A DNA stretch of 64,000 bases, taken from the NCBI GenBank assembly GCA_945859605.1, contig OX243825.1, positions 1,562,326-1,626,325 of the forward strand, in the 5' to 3' direction. Positions 53,725 through 64,000 of this stretch are shown piece by piece (the stretch's first letter is position 1; each line of letters begins with the position of its first letter). A program made the position numbers and the translations under genes. The notes under the pieces are model-generated. The model had not been told where the DNA came from, did not search any database, and saw only the letters and a list, made by a program, of their open reading frames with translations. Origin of the DNA: Lumbricus rubellus. Its lineage: Eukaryota > Annelida > Clitellata > Crassiclitellata > Lumbricidae.

Positions 53725-56467
53725 CAGGGCTTTTTTAACGTGCAATTGAACACAAAATGTGCAGTTCAAACTTGGTTTGTGCAGTTGTAGAAGTACTTCT
53801 GTGCAGTTCAAACTAGTTGGAAAGGCCTTTTTCTCCGATTGGGAGTAATTTACTATGGAGAATGGGAAAGAAAAGAAGGTGTTGTGCAGTTCTAAACATT
53901 CCTTAAAAACAGCCCTGGTTTTTAGATATGAAAATAATATTGTATATTTTATTGTATATAAGCATTTATAAAGGGCCTCGTATGCAGACTAGCTATTCAG
54001 AGGCGCTCTCAGCGTGACAGCCCTGATGAAATAAAAAAAGATTTCAAGCAGCGAAGGGCTGAGGATGATACCCCCAATAAGATCTTACTACGGATAGTGG
54101 GAGGGAGGTCATTTCATATAGAAGGGCCTACAATGACAAAGGAACGGTGTTGGGCCATGGCAGTCCTTGCCCTTGGAACCAAGAGACCAAGTCGATCAGC
54201 AGACCGGAGAGGGTGGGAAGAGACTGCAGAGAGGGGTTTTGTGTATCAAGTCACAAAGGTATTTAGGAGCTTGCCCAGTTTGAGGTTTTTTTTAACTATA
54301 CGAGCAGCACCTTGAATAGGATACGAGAGGCAACAGGAAGCCAGTGAAGAACGTCAGTCATAAAATTATTGTAAGGATAGCTCGTTGAAAAACCCTATTG
54401 CAGCGTGCAGTCAATATTTTGATAATATTGATATACAAGAAGTTTCGCTCAACGAAATTTTGAACATAATACCGTCCTAAAAAATCACAACGTCCCATAC
54501 CAATCTTGCATATAGAGTTATAGACTATATCATATACAAGTGTTGCGATTTTTAGAATGATATTATGTGTCGTTAAGAGTTATATGGATTTATATTTATA
54601 TATTTACATGAGGAGGAGGAGCGAGGAAATTTATACGATTGTATACATTTGCCTATCAATAATAAGCGCGTATTATAATATTTGCAAGCATGCACTCGTG
54701 TGTGTACACCATAGCAATGCGCGTTGACGTGGTAATTGTATTGTGCGCAAGTGGACTCAAGAAGACGGCAATCATGATCGAGTCTGCATGCACTTGGAGC
54801 AGTTCCGCATAGAATTGAAACGTTATTGACGCAACGAAGACGTTAAGTCGCGTCTCATTTGTTTCGTGACAGTCGAAACACACTTAATCCGGCGTCGGTA
54901 GAAACAGCAATCGTCGCAAACAGGACGATGGCGACAGCGGAAGTGAGTTGCAATGATCGGGACAGGGCTGCTGTTTGTCGTGCGACGAAGGAGTATCGAC
55001 GACTCTCAGTGCAAGAAACAACACCGATGGGGGGGGGTGTGGGATGGGGTGTGGGGGTGGGGTAAGGCAACGAATCGGCAACCACTCGCATGCAGCACGG
55101 AAGAGGAACGAACGCGCATCAACAAGTCTCATTGACGTTTGCTCATCATTCAGCCGCGGTGAGAGGAGAATCTGTCTCTCGGAAGCGCGAACCGCTGAGA
55201 GCCGGTTGACAATGGAAATAATATACCGGCCGTTGTTTAACCGACGACATCGCCGTCGGGCATTATATAATAAGACGCTGCAGCAAGCGGAGGAGCTGGC
55301 CGTCATTTCCAAAAGCATTTTCCATTTGGCGTCTCGCTTTTAAACGAGTATACGACTGGGAAAATCGTTCGCCGCAATTGTAACAGTCCGCTTTGCTGGA
55401 TCATGGAAAGACGGCTTTCAGACAACAACACACCAGTCGGCAAACACCATCAAGTGGTCGACTGTTTGACGAACGGTTACCGGTGAAATGATATCGACCG
55501 TCGATGGGGGGATAGTCGCCGCCGCGCGGACGCGTAAGCCAGCCCCAGCGAAAATAATAATCGGGCGACGTTGGCGAAGCGGCCAGCCCGGAAACCCATC
55601 CATTACGTCTGTATAGGAGATCGCGAAGGCGGATTCCTCGCGTCCTGTTTGCCAAGGGAAGAATCCTACGATTGAAGAGCTGGGCGACCACGGAGCGTAT
55701 AACGTCCGAGTATCGAATACGGACCTTTTGCTTCTTGGCGTGGCTTCGGTTACGCTGGCGTTGCGCGCACCAAAGAGACGGTTCGCATTAGCGAAACGGA
55801 CTGTCTTACGGGCAGAAGCGGACGTATACGGTTGCTGCCGGACTTTGCCGGAGTTTGCCGACTGATAATACGATAACTTTCATGACGAACGTTGGATGCG
55901 GAAGGAAAAACGTGCGTGCACACGTGCCCTGGCGGACGGATAGAGAGAGAGATTGTGGACGGTGTGTTCGTGTGTGTGTTGCGATATTGGTGTGCATGTG
56001 TCACTAAGTGTGCTGTCAATATGATGAATGATTGGGTTACCGAATTACAAAGGAATGAACTTCTTGCGGCCATTTTGATTCTGTCTCTGTACGTCTCTGT
56101 CTCCTTCTGTTTCCGTGTGTCTGTCTCTCTCTTCTCCTCCGTCTTTGTTTGCTGAAGTCATAACTGATCTTTTGTCGTATGACGAACAAAGAAAAACGTC
56201 AAGTAGGCGACATTGTGCTAGAACGTGATTAGCTTCTCTTGTCTCGATCCTTGTATGACTTAGCGATCTGTAGCTGGATTATGAAGTATACATCACTTCT
56301 GTTGCGTAATATTCATGGGGGGGGATTACAAGATATGCACCCTGTGTTGTATGACGCAGCGATTTGTAGAGGTGCTATTATATTACATTTTCATTTTGCA
56401 AAAAACTTTTGTGTATGCATAGAATTTAATTATGATATTATGTATGTGCACTTGCAATTATTAGATC

Positions 56468-56506
<39 letters not shown>

Positions 56507-57269
56507 TGTTACTATTATTATTTTTTTTAAAATTATTATTATTATTATTATAAAAAAACTCCTATTTATAAGCGGTATTGGGCCGCTAGCGCTTCTGAGT
56601 AGTCTACCCTTCCAGAGGTGCTATATGAAATGCCATAAATAAAAATATGAATACTATATCTGTCTGTTCGACCGGATATTTTATTCATGCACTTCTATCC
56701 ATCCATTCATTTTCCTGAACTATCCGGACAATTTCACATTCATTCATCGTATGGAGAATGATGAATGGATTCATTCAAACCAGACCGACCTGTCCTCCTT
56801 CTCCATCTCATTCGCAAACATCTTTGTCCGCAATTTGTTTCAAACGGACGTCATACAGCAAGCGATGAGAACCCGTCATAAAGCGAAGACCGCAACTCCA
56901 TTTGCGAGAGCCGTCTTCAAGAATGCCTGAGGTGAGGGTAGAAAGAAACAGAGATAGACAGAGGGACAGACACAGAGAGAGAGACAGAGGGAGACAGAGA
57001 GAGAAAGAGAGAACCGAGGGGAGGATAGAAATAAGACGAGATGGGCGGGCAGGAAGGAGGGAGGAGGGATGAAAACGACGATGAGCGGAAAAGCCATTTC
57101 GACTGTGAAAGCGTCGGCTGAATGGAATAGAGTGAGCGATAATTGGAGAGGAAGAGATCTATGGTTCGATGACAAGCAATCGCGCGCGGACGATCGCGTC
57201 GTTGCCACAGCTTCGCCAAAGACAATATGACAAATTCCGGGCTGGGCAGCGAAAACGAGACGCCACAAG

Positions 57270-57640
57270 TATTTCATCATAACCGCCCTGCCCTCTGACA
57301 AATCCTTCTTAGCGACCGCCGCTCGCCGCTTTTCTTTATTTCCGCCGACCCCTGCCCGTTCGTCGAACGCGTCCAAGCGTCCGCGGGAGTCGGGCAACGC
57401 TATAAATCAGCCGGGGAAGATTTAGCCGATCAGGACGCTGACAGGGCCTTGGGCGCGGCGGGCGCGGCGGACCCGCCAGGATGACGCGAATCAATAAGGA
57501 GCCGGTGGTATCGTCCGGTGACCTCTGTGGTCTGAATTATTTCCAATGCGTAATAAACTGCTATAAGCAGTAATTGTCTTATCAAAAAGGGATTTTTACG
57601 ATAATTGATTTATTTCTTATAATCAGAAGAAGACGACGGG
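57270..57640. promoter_or_regulatory. Candidate intronic enhancer of dachshund
   Basis: A CpG-rich half (to ~57480) is followed by an AT-rich half with many homeodomain-like cores (GAATTA, CGTAATAAAC, GTAATTG, ATAATTGATTTAT), a GATA site (CTTATC), a TCF-like ATCAAAAAGG and a short palindrome CTGCTATAAGCAG. It has low repetitiveness compared with its surroundings. Introns of dachshund genes are known to hold conserved enhancers in vertebrates. That it acts so here is inference from base composition and site density. Confidence 0.35.
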
Positions 57641-58250
57641 AGAAAGTCGGAGGCGGAGGCGGCGGCGTCAGGACCCGGATTTAGGGAACGCTGCAAGGTT
57701 TGGACCCTGCATGGATAGGAAGAAGATTATGACGAGGAAACTATTATAATATACACAGATTATTTGCAGTGGATGTTCGCGGAAATCTGTATGTAGAGGA
57801 TATATCCATGGACGTTGATCCGCTGAGCGCAGATGAAAAGGATTGGCTGAAGAAAGTGGATCGATATATATACAGGACCTGTTAGCGACGGATATATTGG
57901 ACGCTTTGCGGATGTAATTTAACGAAAATAAATTATACGCATAGTTAAAATGTAGGCTAGAGTTGTCTGAAAATTTACTGTTATTGTTGTAGGTGTAATT
58001 TGCAATTGTAACTTGTAATTGCAATTCGTGTTTTGTAATTTGTACTCTGGATTTGTAGTTTGTAGTTGTGATTGTATTTGCTACTAGCTCAACCCGGCCA
58101 CGCGTTGCTGTGGCAGAAAAGACCGTCCTCCCCTCCCCTCCCCCTTTCCCTCCTCCTCCCCTCCCCTCCCCTCCCTTCCCCTCCCATCCCCTCCCTCTCC
58201 CCCTCCCCGGACAGCGACGCGGATAGCGCCCTAAAGCGCGTTAGTAAAAA

Positions 58251-58480
58251 AGGCCGCAACCGAATGTGTTGAAATGCGCTACATAAACGTAACACAATTG
58301 AACCACCATTCGAAACGCGCACGAATTGAAAGGCAAGGCTTATCGACGGGCGTATGTGTTGAAAACGGTAGAATTTGAAAATTTGCTTTTTTAGGCCGCA
58401 TTCGAATGTGTTGAAATGTGCTACATAAACGGAACACACTTATCAACGGGCGTATGTGTTGAAAACGGTAGAATTTGCAA
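58251..58480. repeat. Duplicated intronic unit
   Basis: GGCCGCAACCGAATGTGTTG at ~58251 and a near copy at ~58394, plus CGGGCGTATGTGTTGAAAAC at ~58345 and ~58448, form two tandem diverged copies. Confidence 0.75.
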
Positions 58481-59381
58481 AGTTGTTTTTTTTAAACATT
58501 GCGCTTTTTCCCAAAAAGCATTCTGCAAACCCGGCCGTGTTGGAACTAAACGTATTGGTGAAGTTTCGAAAGCAATCAATGAAGAAAGTTCGCAGATCTT
58601 TGAAGCCGTGCCAAACGCGGTTAGATTTTTATTTATATAGATGTAAGCTTATAAGTTGTAATTTAATTTTTTTATTTGCAATTGTAGTTTATAATCTTAA
58701 TTATCTTTTTATTATAATTTGTATTTGTAGGCTAATACACAATTGTATTTTGAAAATTTAAATTTGTAATTTTACCATCTGATTGTAATCTGCAACATGT
58801 AATTTGTTATTGCAATAGTAACTTGTAATTGTAAATTGTAATTTGTAATTGTAATTTGTAGTCATACATGTAATTTGTGATTGTTATTGCAATATGGTAG
58901 CCTAAAGCGCCATTAGAACAAAATACTCACGAACTTTCATGCACAAAGAAACGCTCTCGTTCGAAGCCATTAACATTGTTGCGTCTTCATGGTCTTTTAG
59001 CGATGCAGAAAAAAGTCTAATAGTGAGACTAATGCAATAGATTTGCTGCAGTGTAACGATGGGTACCATGATTCGTCGTATGAAAATTAGCGCACCAAAC
59101 ACTTAGATAATTATAGCGTCATTTCTAGGAAGAAAGCATGAACAACTCTGGTACAGACCCAGCAAACTGATTTGTGCTTTTTGCAACAAAGCATATCGCG
59201 TTATATTACATTGCATTATAAAAAATCAATAAAAATACGGCAAAATATCATAATCTTATCTTATCATATTGCCTATCCTAATATAGGACTTGATCCAGTC
59301 CAATACGGCGCAGCCTAGTCTCTTCTGAAGCATGGTTTAGTGTAGTCCAGTCTAGTCTATAATAGTCTCTGACTCACTCAC

Positions 59382-59756
59382 CCTTTTCCATTCTGGCTTG
59401 TTGTTCTCTGTGTCTGGCATTCTCCGCGGCCATCTTGATCAGTCCTTGTACATTGGCGAGCAGGGCCTCGATCGAGTACTGACCGGCCGCAGTCGACGAC
59501 GCAAGGAAGCCGGGCGGAGGCGACCGAAGTCCCTCGTCCCGGTCGTAGAGACGAAGGGAGAAGGCCGACGAGATGTCGTCCACGTCCCCTCCCCTATCCT
59601 CCTCTTCTTCGTCGTCTTCCTCCTCTTCCTCCTCTTCGTCGTCGTCCTCCTCCTCATGACAAGGACTGCTCGTTCTCTCTGACTTGACGTCGTGACTGCT
59701 GACGTTGTCGTCACGGTTGGTTACGAGACCGGACGCCAGGTGACGCGAGTCGGTTC
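59382..59756 (-). CDS. dach: dachshund homologue, Dach-box C exon
   Basis: 375 bases from an acceptor (TTTCCTGTCTCAG) to a donor (AAAAGG|GTGAGT), phase 1 at both ends. It encodes a Ser/Asp stretch, an acidic run of ~20 Glu/Asp, a PPPGF segment and then YSIEALLANVQGLIKMAAEN, which is the hallmark start of the C-terminal Dach box. Dachshund is a nuclear transcriptional cofactor of the retinal-determination network. The N-terminal SKI/SNO-like DNA-binding domain is not in this window and must lie to the right. Confidence 0.88.
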
Positions 59757-60149
59757 CTGAGACAGGAAATGACGTTTTAGGATGGATGAGAAGAGAGAAT
59801 GGGTTTGGAACATTCGCTTGTTAATTCATTTGTTCCCTTTATTTGTTCGTTCATTCGTTCGTTCGTTCATTCATTCATTCATTCACTTATTCATTCATCT
59901 ATTCATTCAATTGGTTATTCATTCATTCATTCACTTGTTCATTCATTTATTCATTCGTTGATTCATTCATTTGTTCGTTCGTTCATTAATTAATTAATTC
60001 TTTTCTTCGTTCATCTCTTTGTTCATTCATGTATTTTTCTCCTATTAATCCCAATTAGCATCGCGGCCTCACACGGTAATTAATCAAAGTGCTCTTGAAC
60101 TTCTTAAATGCGGTATACGTAACAACCAACATGCAAGCACCAGACTCAC
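59757..60149 (-). other. dachshund intron with (TTCA)n microsatellite
   Basis: An intron of ~390 bases between two phase-1 junctions. Roughly 59836-59990 is TTCATTCATTCG-type repeat. Confidence 0.75.
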
Positions 60150-60380
60150 CCGCGCTTCTGAATCTGTCGTCCGCTACTGCATCGTCTCCATTCATGACGT
60201 CAGAGTCTACGTCACTGTCTGCACCATTCTCATCTCTACCGTGTCCTCCTCTTCCTCCTCCTGCTGCTTCTCCTCTTCTTCCGCTTGTATCCTCCCTCTC
60301 CTCCTCCCTCTCCTCAACATCAGAGTCAAATCGATTCACTTGTGAGTCACCGTTCAAGCTTTCGCAACGGTTACCGCCGT
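60150..60380 (-). CDS. dach: dachshund homologue, acidic linker exon
   Basis: 231 bases from the acceptor TTTCTTTCAG to the donor GCGCGG|GTGAGT, phase 1 at both ends. It encodes a low-complexity acidic/Arg/Gly linker (VEEREEEREDTSGRRG, DSDVDSDVMNGD) of the kind found between the Dach boxes. It joins in frame to 59382-59756 and 60794-61032. Confidence 0.72.
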
Positions 60381-60793
60381 CTGAAAGAAAGTTAACGGAC
60401 AAGGTAGCCTATTATAATGTTTAAGATAAAGGCAACATTTGATCAGTACGATGTGTAATCTGAGTTATCTTACTCATTCTGTTCTGAAATAATCAATTGC
60501 AAACACTCCATGCTATTCTGTTTCTTTTAGAGGACTATAATAGAGGTCTATTAGAATTTATTCCATTCTATTCTACAATATTATAATATGCTCTAACAGA
60601 ATCTAATCCAATTCATTAACAGTCTACTTTATTCCAAGCCATAGGCCCAACTTTCAAATCGATTTTAATAAATTCGTACAGCAGACTTATGACCAACCGC
60701 CCTAATAAGCCGGTACTGAGAAAGTGAAGTCGCTAACACTTCATACCCTTCACAAACTTTATCAGAAACATTATAACTTGTACACACGCTGAC
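60381..60793 (-). other. dachshund intron
   Basis: AT-rich, about 410 bases, with no recognisable content beyond degenerate ATTC/TTCTA repeats around 60540-60620. Confidence 0.65.
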
Positions 60794-61032
60794 CTGCGTA
60801 TTCGCTGACCGAATGACCTTTGTAGGGTTTGTTGACCTCTAGGTTCAAAGGTTTCTCGGAGGACTCAATGGCAGCGGAAGATGGTCCTGGTCCTGTTCGT
60901 CCTCCCATTAGTCCTCCTCCTCCTCCGCCGATGCCATTCGTCCTCTGGACGTCCGTCACGTGAACTATGACCCCGGAATTGTTGTTGTTCTCGTATCCAC
61001 CGATTCGTCTTTCCGGACAACTCTCCACCGAC
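60794..61032 (-). CDS. dach: dachshund homologue, middle-region exon
   Basis: 239 bases between the acceptor TTGTGTTTTAG and the donor ACGCAG|GTCAGC; it starts one base into a codon and ends in phase 1. It encodes VESCPERRIGGYENNNN, a Gly-rich run and EKPLNLEVNKP. PLNL-type motifs recruit CtBP in other factors; here that is a possibility only. Exons further 5' lie beyond the transposon pseudogene, out of the window. Confidence 0.68.
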
Positions 61033-61079
61033 CTAAAACACAACCGACGACGATTCTTTGTAATGCAGCGCAGGAAAAA

Positions 61080-61255
61080 TAACATGGCATGGTATGACGT
61101 AACATGTTATAACATGAAACTGTTTAACATAGCAAGTTGCAGCATAACATAGTATAACATAGTATAACATAATATGTTTTAACATGAAGCAGTGTAACAT
61201 CACATGTTATTGCATAGCAAAGTATAACATAATAAAATTATAGCTTAACATCAAA
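61080..61255. repeat. Minisatellite, TAACAT(A/G)-rich
   Basis: Tandem ~10-20-base units of the type ATAGTATAACAT and GTTATAACATGAA in dachshund intronic DNA. 61256-61411 shows nothing recognisable. Confidence 0.8.
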
Positions 61256-61411
61256 AGTTATGACTCTGAAAAATTCATTGGATACATTATAAGCAAAGGT
61301 CTAAACTCTGTGGCCACTTTTTCCCCATCAATCGTCATGAATATTTTTAGGGGCGATGGATAAAAACAAATTATCTCTACAATAATCCTCCGTCATTTGT
61401 TAGAGCCAATG

Positions 61412-61904
61412 CTACAGGGTGTCCAATAAGTTCGTGAACGATTTTGCTAGCTTGTTACAAAAAATATACACAACAAAAATCAATAATTTTTGTACCATTT
61501 CATAGGCAATAGTGTTGCCTTTGCTGGCTATAACAGCTTTCATTCGTCTTGGTAAAGATTCGGTGAGGATGTACAAAGTTTCAACCGATATCGAATTCCA
61601 TGCTTTTCGCAAACGACGTTTTAGTTGGGCAGGAGTTTTTGGTTCAGGATCTTTGTAGACACTGCTTGAGAGTATACTCCAAAGAATTTCAATCGGTGAG
61701 AGATCAGGAGAGTCTGGAGGCCAGTTTTCAATGCAGTTAGGAATATTTTCGTTCAGCCATGCTCGCGAAACAGCAGATGTATGTGCTCGCGAATAACAAC
61801 CTTTTTTCCTCTGAGCGTCTGTTAGCAACGGCGCCTTTCTGCGTTTCCAACTGCTCCGCTTCAACTCCCCTTTCATGTAATTTCTGATTGTTTCTTTGTT
61901 GTCC
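61412..61904 (-). pseudogene. Tc1/mariner-type transposase remnant, 3' part
   Basis: Frame ending at 61412 with WLNENIPNCIENWPPDSPDL, SPIEILW and ...KRRLRKAWNSIS, the C-terminal catalytic part of Tc1/mariner transposases including the last acidic residue (SPIE). Before it, LLTDAQRKKGCYSRAHTSAV joins the DNA-binding linker straight to the HTS segment. About 90 residues, including the first two catalytic Asp residues, therefore appear deleted. The stop overlaps what looks like an element end (ACAGGGTGTCC at 61414). The upstream half resumes at 63656 after the inserted element. Confidence 0.8.
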
Positions 61905-61908
61905 TTAA

Positions 61909-63651
61909 CACAATCCCGCCTGAATTGTTTTTGGGAATATCTATAAAATTAATGGTACCTATGCTAGAATAACAATACTGCATCAGTGGTCACACTTAAG
62001 CATAATAAAGTATATATTTTCTGAATCAGCAAACTGAAGGGAATAAAATGGCATATTTCACTGTGAAGAATTTTTCATTTATATAGCGCCCTTATAATGC
62101 CAAAGCGCAAAACAGTCACCGATAAACATTTTATACAGCATTTGAAGGCCAACAGTCCAATATTGGTAACAAATAAGCATGCTAAACCATATCTTTTCTG
62201 AACCAGTAGTCTCCTGTCTATATAATCCAGATTTCATATCGTGAACAATGGTTAATTTATATAGCGGCATTATAATCCCAAAAGGTTAAACAGTCACCAA
62301 TAGACATATCGACAATGAATCAGAAGGACAGCAATTCAACAATACTTTACAAGAAGTCATAATAAAGTATATATTTCCTGAATCAGCAAACTTCTGGCTA
62401 TAAATCTATGTTTTACTTTGAAGAAATGTTCATTTATATAGTGGCTTTAGAATTCCAAAGGGCAAAACAGTCACCGATAAACATATCGGCACTGCATTTG
62501 AAGACAACGGTCCAGTAATGGTCACAAATAAGCATAACAAAGCACATATTTTCTGAATCACCAGTCTTCTGGCTAAGAAATTCAAATTTCATTGTGGACA
62601 AAAGTTCCATTCGAACAAAGGACCAAAAAGACTAGGGTGCCACCTATACGGACTTGGTACAACATCATTCATCATGCGGAGGCTAGCACGCTTTGCAGTG
62701 AAGTGGGCTGTCAAGTCATGTCGGCTACACAACTGTCTGAATGTCCTACTGTCTCAGTAAAGGCAATATCCTCATTTCAAAACGCCTGTTCCCAGTTCCA
62801 TTGCTCAATGTCAAAAAGTTGCTGTCGGTTCGTTTAGTAATTCCACGGACTTCATTACTTGGACTTTGACCTTTGCGAACATGACTTCGACCTTGACCAC
62901 GACCTGGACCATGACCACCCCATTGACCACAACTGCTTCTTCCTCGTGTGCTACTGGTTGTGTGGTAGCATCATCAACAGTTGCAGATGCTGCATAGAAA
63001 TGGAAAAATAATAGTGAATTACATAGGATCAATGGAAAAGAGAATAATTCATTGTCAATCAGCTGATCATTGGACACAAAGTTATTCCATGAAACCATCT
63101 TCAATATGAAATTTTGGCTTGAATTGATTTTCAGTAAACATAAATTTGCTTTCAATCAGCATATTCATATTCTTCTTACATCTAAACTATCAAGAAATTA
63201 CAAAAAAAGAAACACAAATAAAAAATATTGGCATTTGCTTACCTCTCCGACTTCGGTATTATTTAGCAATGCGGAGTCCGAACATCAAGACTCGGTTATC
63301 AGACTGGCCTAAAATCGAAACTATTTGCGACCCAAACACTGTGTTCCGCCGGCGATCTTAACATTTCGGATGAATTCGTCGTCAGAAGATGAAAATTCAT
63401 CGTAAAAACCGGTCATTACACACCTAAAATTTTCGGAACTCCGGACAAGTTTATGCCTAACTTCAAACTTGTTTTTTGACCACAATATATAACTTTTTAT
63501 CAACAAACAAAAATTGAGAAAATACTACATTTCTCGCTGAAAACGCTGATGCTATTTTTATTTTTCCCCGATGCCTATTTATAGATGCAATATAGTCTGT
63601 TTCAATGCCTCCCATTTCGGGTCACCCGCGACCCGATCCGGCGGGAACGGG
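61909..63651. mobile_element. piggyBac-like non-autonomous element inserted at TTAA
   Basis: 1743 bp flanked by TTAA on both sides (61905-61908 and 63652-63655). The ends are CACAATCCCGCCTGA (left) and the complement of CCCGTTCCCGCCGGA (right), imperfect inverted repeats. Removing the insert with one TTAA restores the transposase frame of the host element exactly, which proves the insertion point. Inside, a minus-strand frame near 63321-63416 begins MTGFYDEFSSSDDEF, a Ser/Asp-rich start reminiscent of piggyBac transposase N-termini, but no catalytic domain was recognised. A tandem repeat fills 62040-62580. Confidence 0.75.
62040..62580. repeat. Tandem repeat, unit ~178 bp, about three copies
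   Basis: The anchor ATTTATATAG recurs at about 62077, 62255 and 62432. Each is followed by AAACAGTCACC(G/A)AT and later TTTTCTGAATCA/ACCAG. A partial unit precedes at ~61985-62040. Lies wholly inside the piggyBac-like insertion. Confidence 0.85.
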
Positions 63652-63655
63652 TTAA

Positions 63656-63929
63656 GTCCACCTGTTTTGAGAGATTTTTCTATCTGTCTCAATCCAGATC
63701 CTTGTCTGTATTTCGTCTTTTTGGTTATTTTAATAGCAGCCTGTGTCAAAATCTTTGGTCGACCGCATCGTGCATGATCGCGTAGCTCGCCATGCTTGCT
63801 TCCTTCAACCCATTTTGCTACCCAACCTTTCGATCATCTTAATTTATCGCCTATAACGGAATATGAATATCCTTCTTCAGCAAGAATAGCAGCTTTCGAG
63901 CGTAACTGAACATCTGCTATTTTCCCCAT
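63656..63929 (-). pseudogene. Tc1/mariner-type transposase remnant, 5' part
   Basis: From an ATG at 63927-63929 (MGKIADVQLRSKAAIL) through a helix-turn-helix-like segment to RCGRPKILTQAAIK, where GRPK is the typical Tc1 linker motif, ending at the TTAA insertion. One in-frame TGA interrupts it (after VIGDKLR). The 5' end of the element lies beyond position 64000. Confidence 0.75.
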
Positions 63930-64000
63930 TTTCCCCAAGTTTGTTTACGAGAAACGATCGCGAACTGCATAAAATTCGCTAAAAATAGCCCTTCCGCATA

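Larger units (their letters stand above)
53391..59381 (-). other. Large dachshund intron with repeats and candidate regulatory DNA
   Basis: Contains AAT microsatellites (53628-53724; 56466-56560), a dispersed repeat at about 54000-54350 related to 8745-8990 and 52140-52330, and a GC/CpG-rich block (54850-55760) with a G-rich tract at ~55028-55065. A second block (57160-57660) has homeodomain-type sites. There is also a pyrimidine tract (58115-58208), a duplicated ~100-140-bp unit (58251-58480) and degenerate TAATTTG repeats (58000-58080, 58640-58880). One expected coding exon should be here but was not identified. Confidence 0.55.

Noticed and set aside
53530..53811. Poly-Ile frame
   Set aside because: AAT microsatellite inside the dachshund intron.

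Overview
The window is eukaryotic nuclear DNA from an animal. It has introns with GT-AG junctions, long AT-rich spacers, microsatellites, hAT-, Tc1- and piggyBac-type transposon remnants, a tRNA-derived SINE and the developmental gene dachshund. The marine transposon flavour, the abundant AGGCCT motif in noncoding DNA and the expanded TCAF-like family suggest a marine invertebrate. A deuterostome such as an echinoderm, hemichordate or cephalochordate is my guess, but the species is not determinable here.

Left 40 kb: a tandem array of TCAF-like (TRPM8 channel-associated factor / FAM115) genes. Each has one long coding exon of about 715-757 codons, with an N-terminal amidotransferase-like region and a C-terminal peptidase M60 domain (HExxH...E). 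I call the copies A (3721-5889, -), B (11436-13601, -), C (17328-19601, +), D (20536-23070, -, broken), E (25656-27809, -), F (30644-32785, -) and G (35707-37863, -). E, F and G repeat every ~5.0 kb with similar flanks. B and D share flanks and sit either side of the inverted copy C. The copies appear to differ in exon 1. A, and a gene lying mostly left of the window, have a short exon encoding a signal peptide (9355-9453 and 490-615). C has an exon encoding a type II membrane anchor (16129-16320). B, D, E, F and G have only noncoding 5' exons and so look cytosolic. The catalytic motif is intact in C, E, F and G, altered in A (HDMGH) and destroyed in B (HKIGH). D has lost its start codon and carries a 386-bp inverted-repeat element with a CCGG duplication. 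The array therefore looks like a family diversifying both in location (secreted, membrane-anchored, cytosolic) and in activity (peptidase, pseudo-peptidase).

Middle: at 42304-45450 (-) is a coding exon for a protein of ~27 ankyrin repeats with an acidic N-terminus. From 45.5 to 51.9 kb there is repeat-rich spacer with a foldback element, GATA/CA/CCA microsatellites and a hAT MITE.

Right 12 kb: six exons on the minus strand between 51922 and 61032 form the 3' half of a dachshund homologue, recognised by the C-terminal Dach box. The five splice junctions that can be checked are phase 1. The 6-kb intron between the Dach-box exon and the next exon found holds GC-rich, homeodomain-site-rich DNA that could be a developmental enhancer. 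The coiled-coil exon expected there was not found by eye. At the right edge a Tc1/mariner-type transposase pseudogene is split by a TTAA-flanked piggyBac-like insertion.
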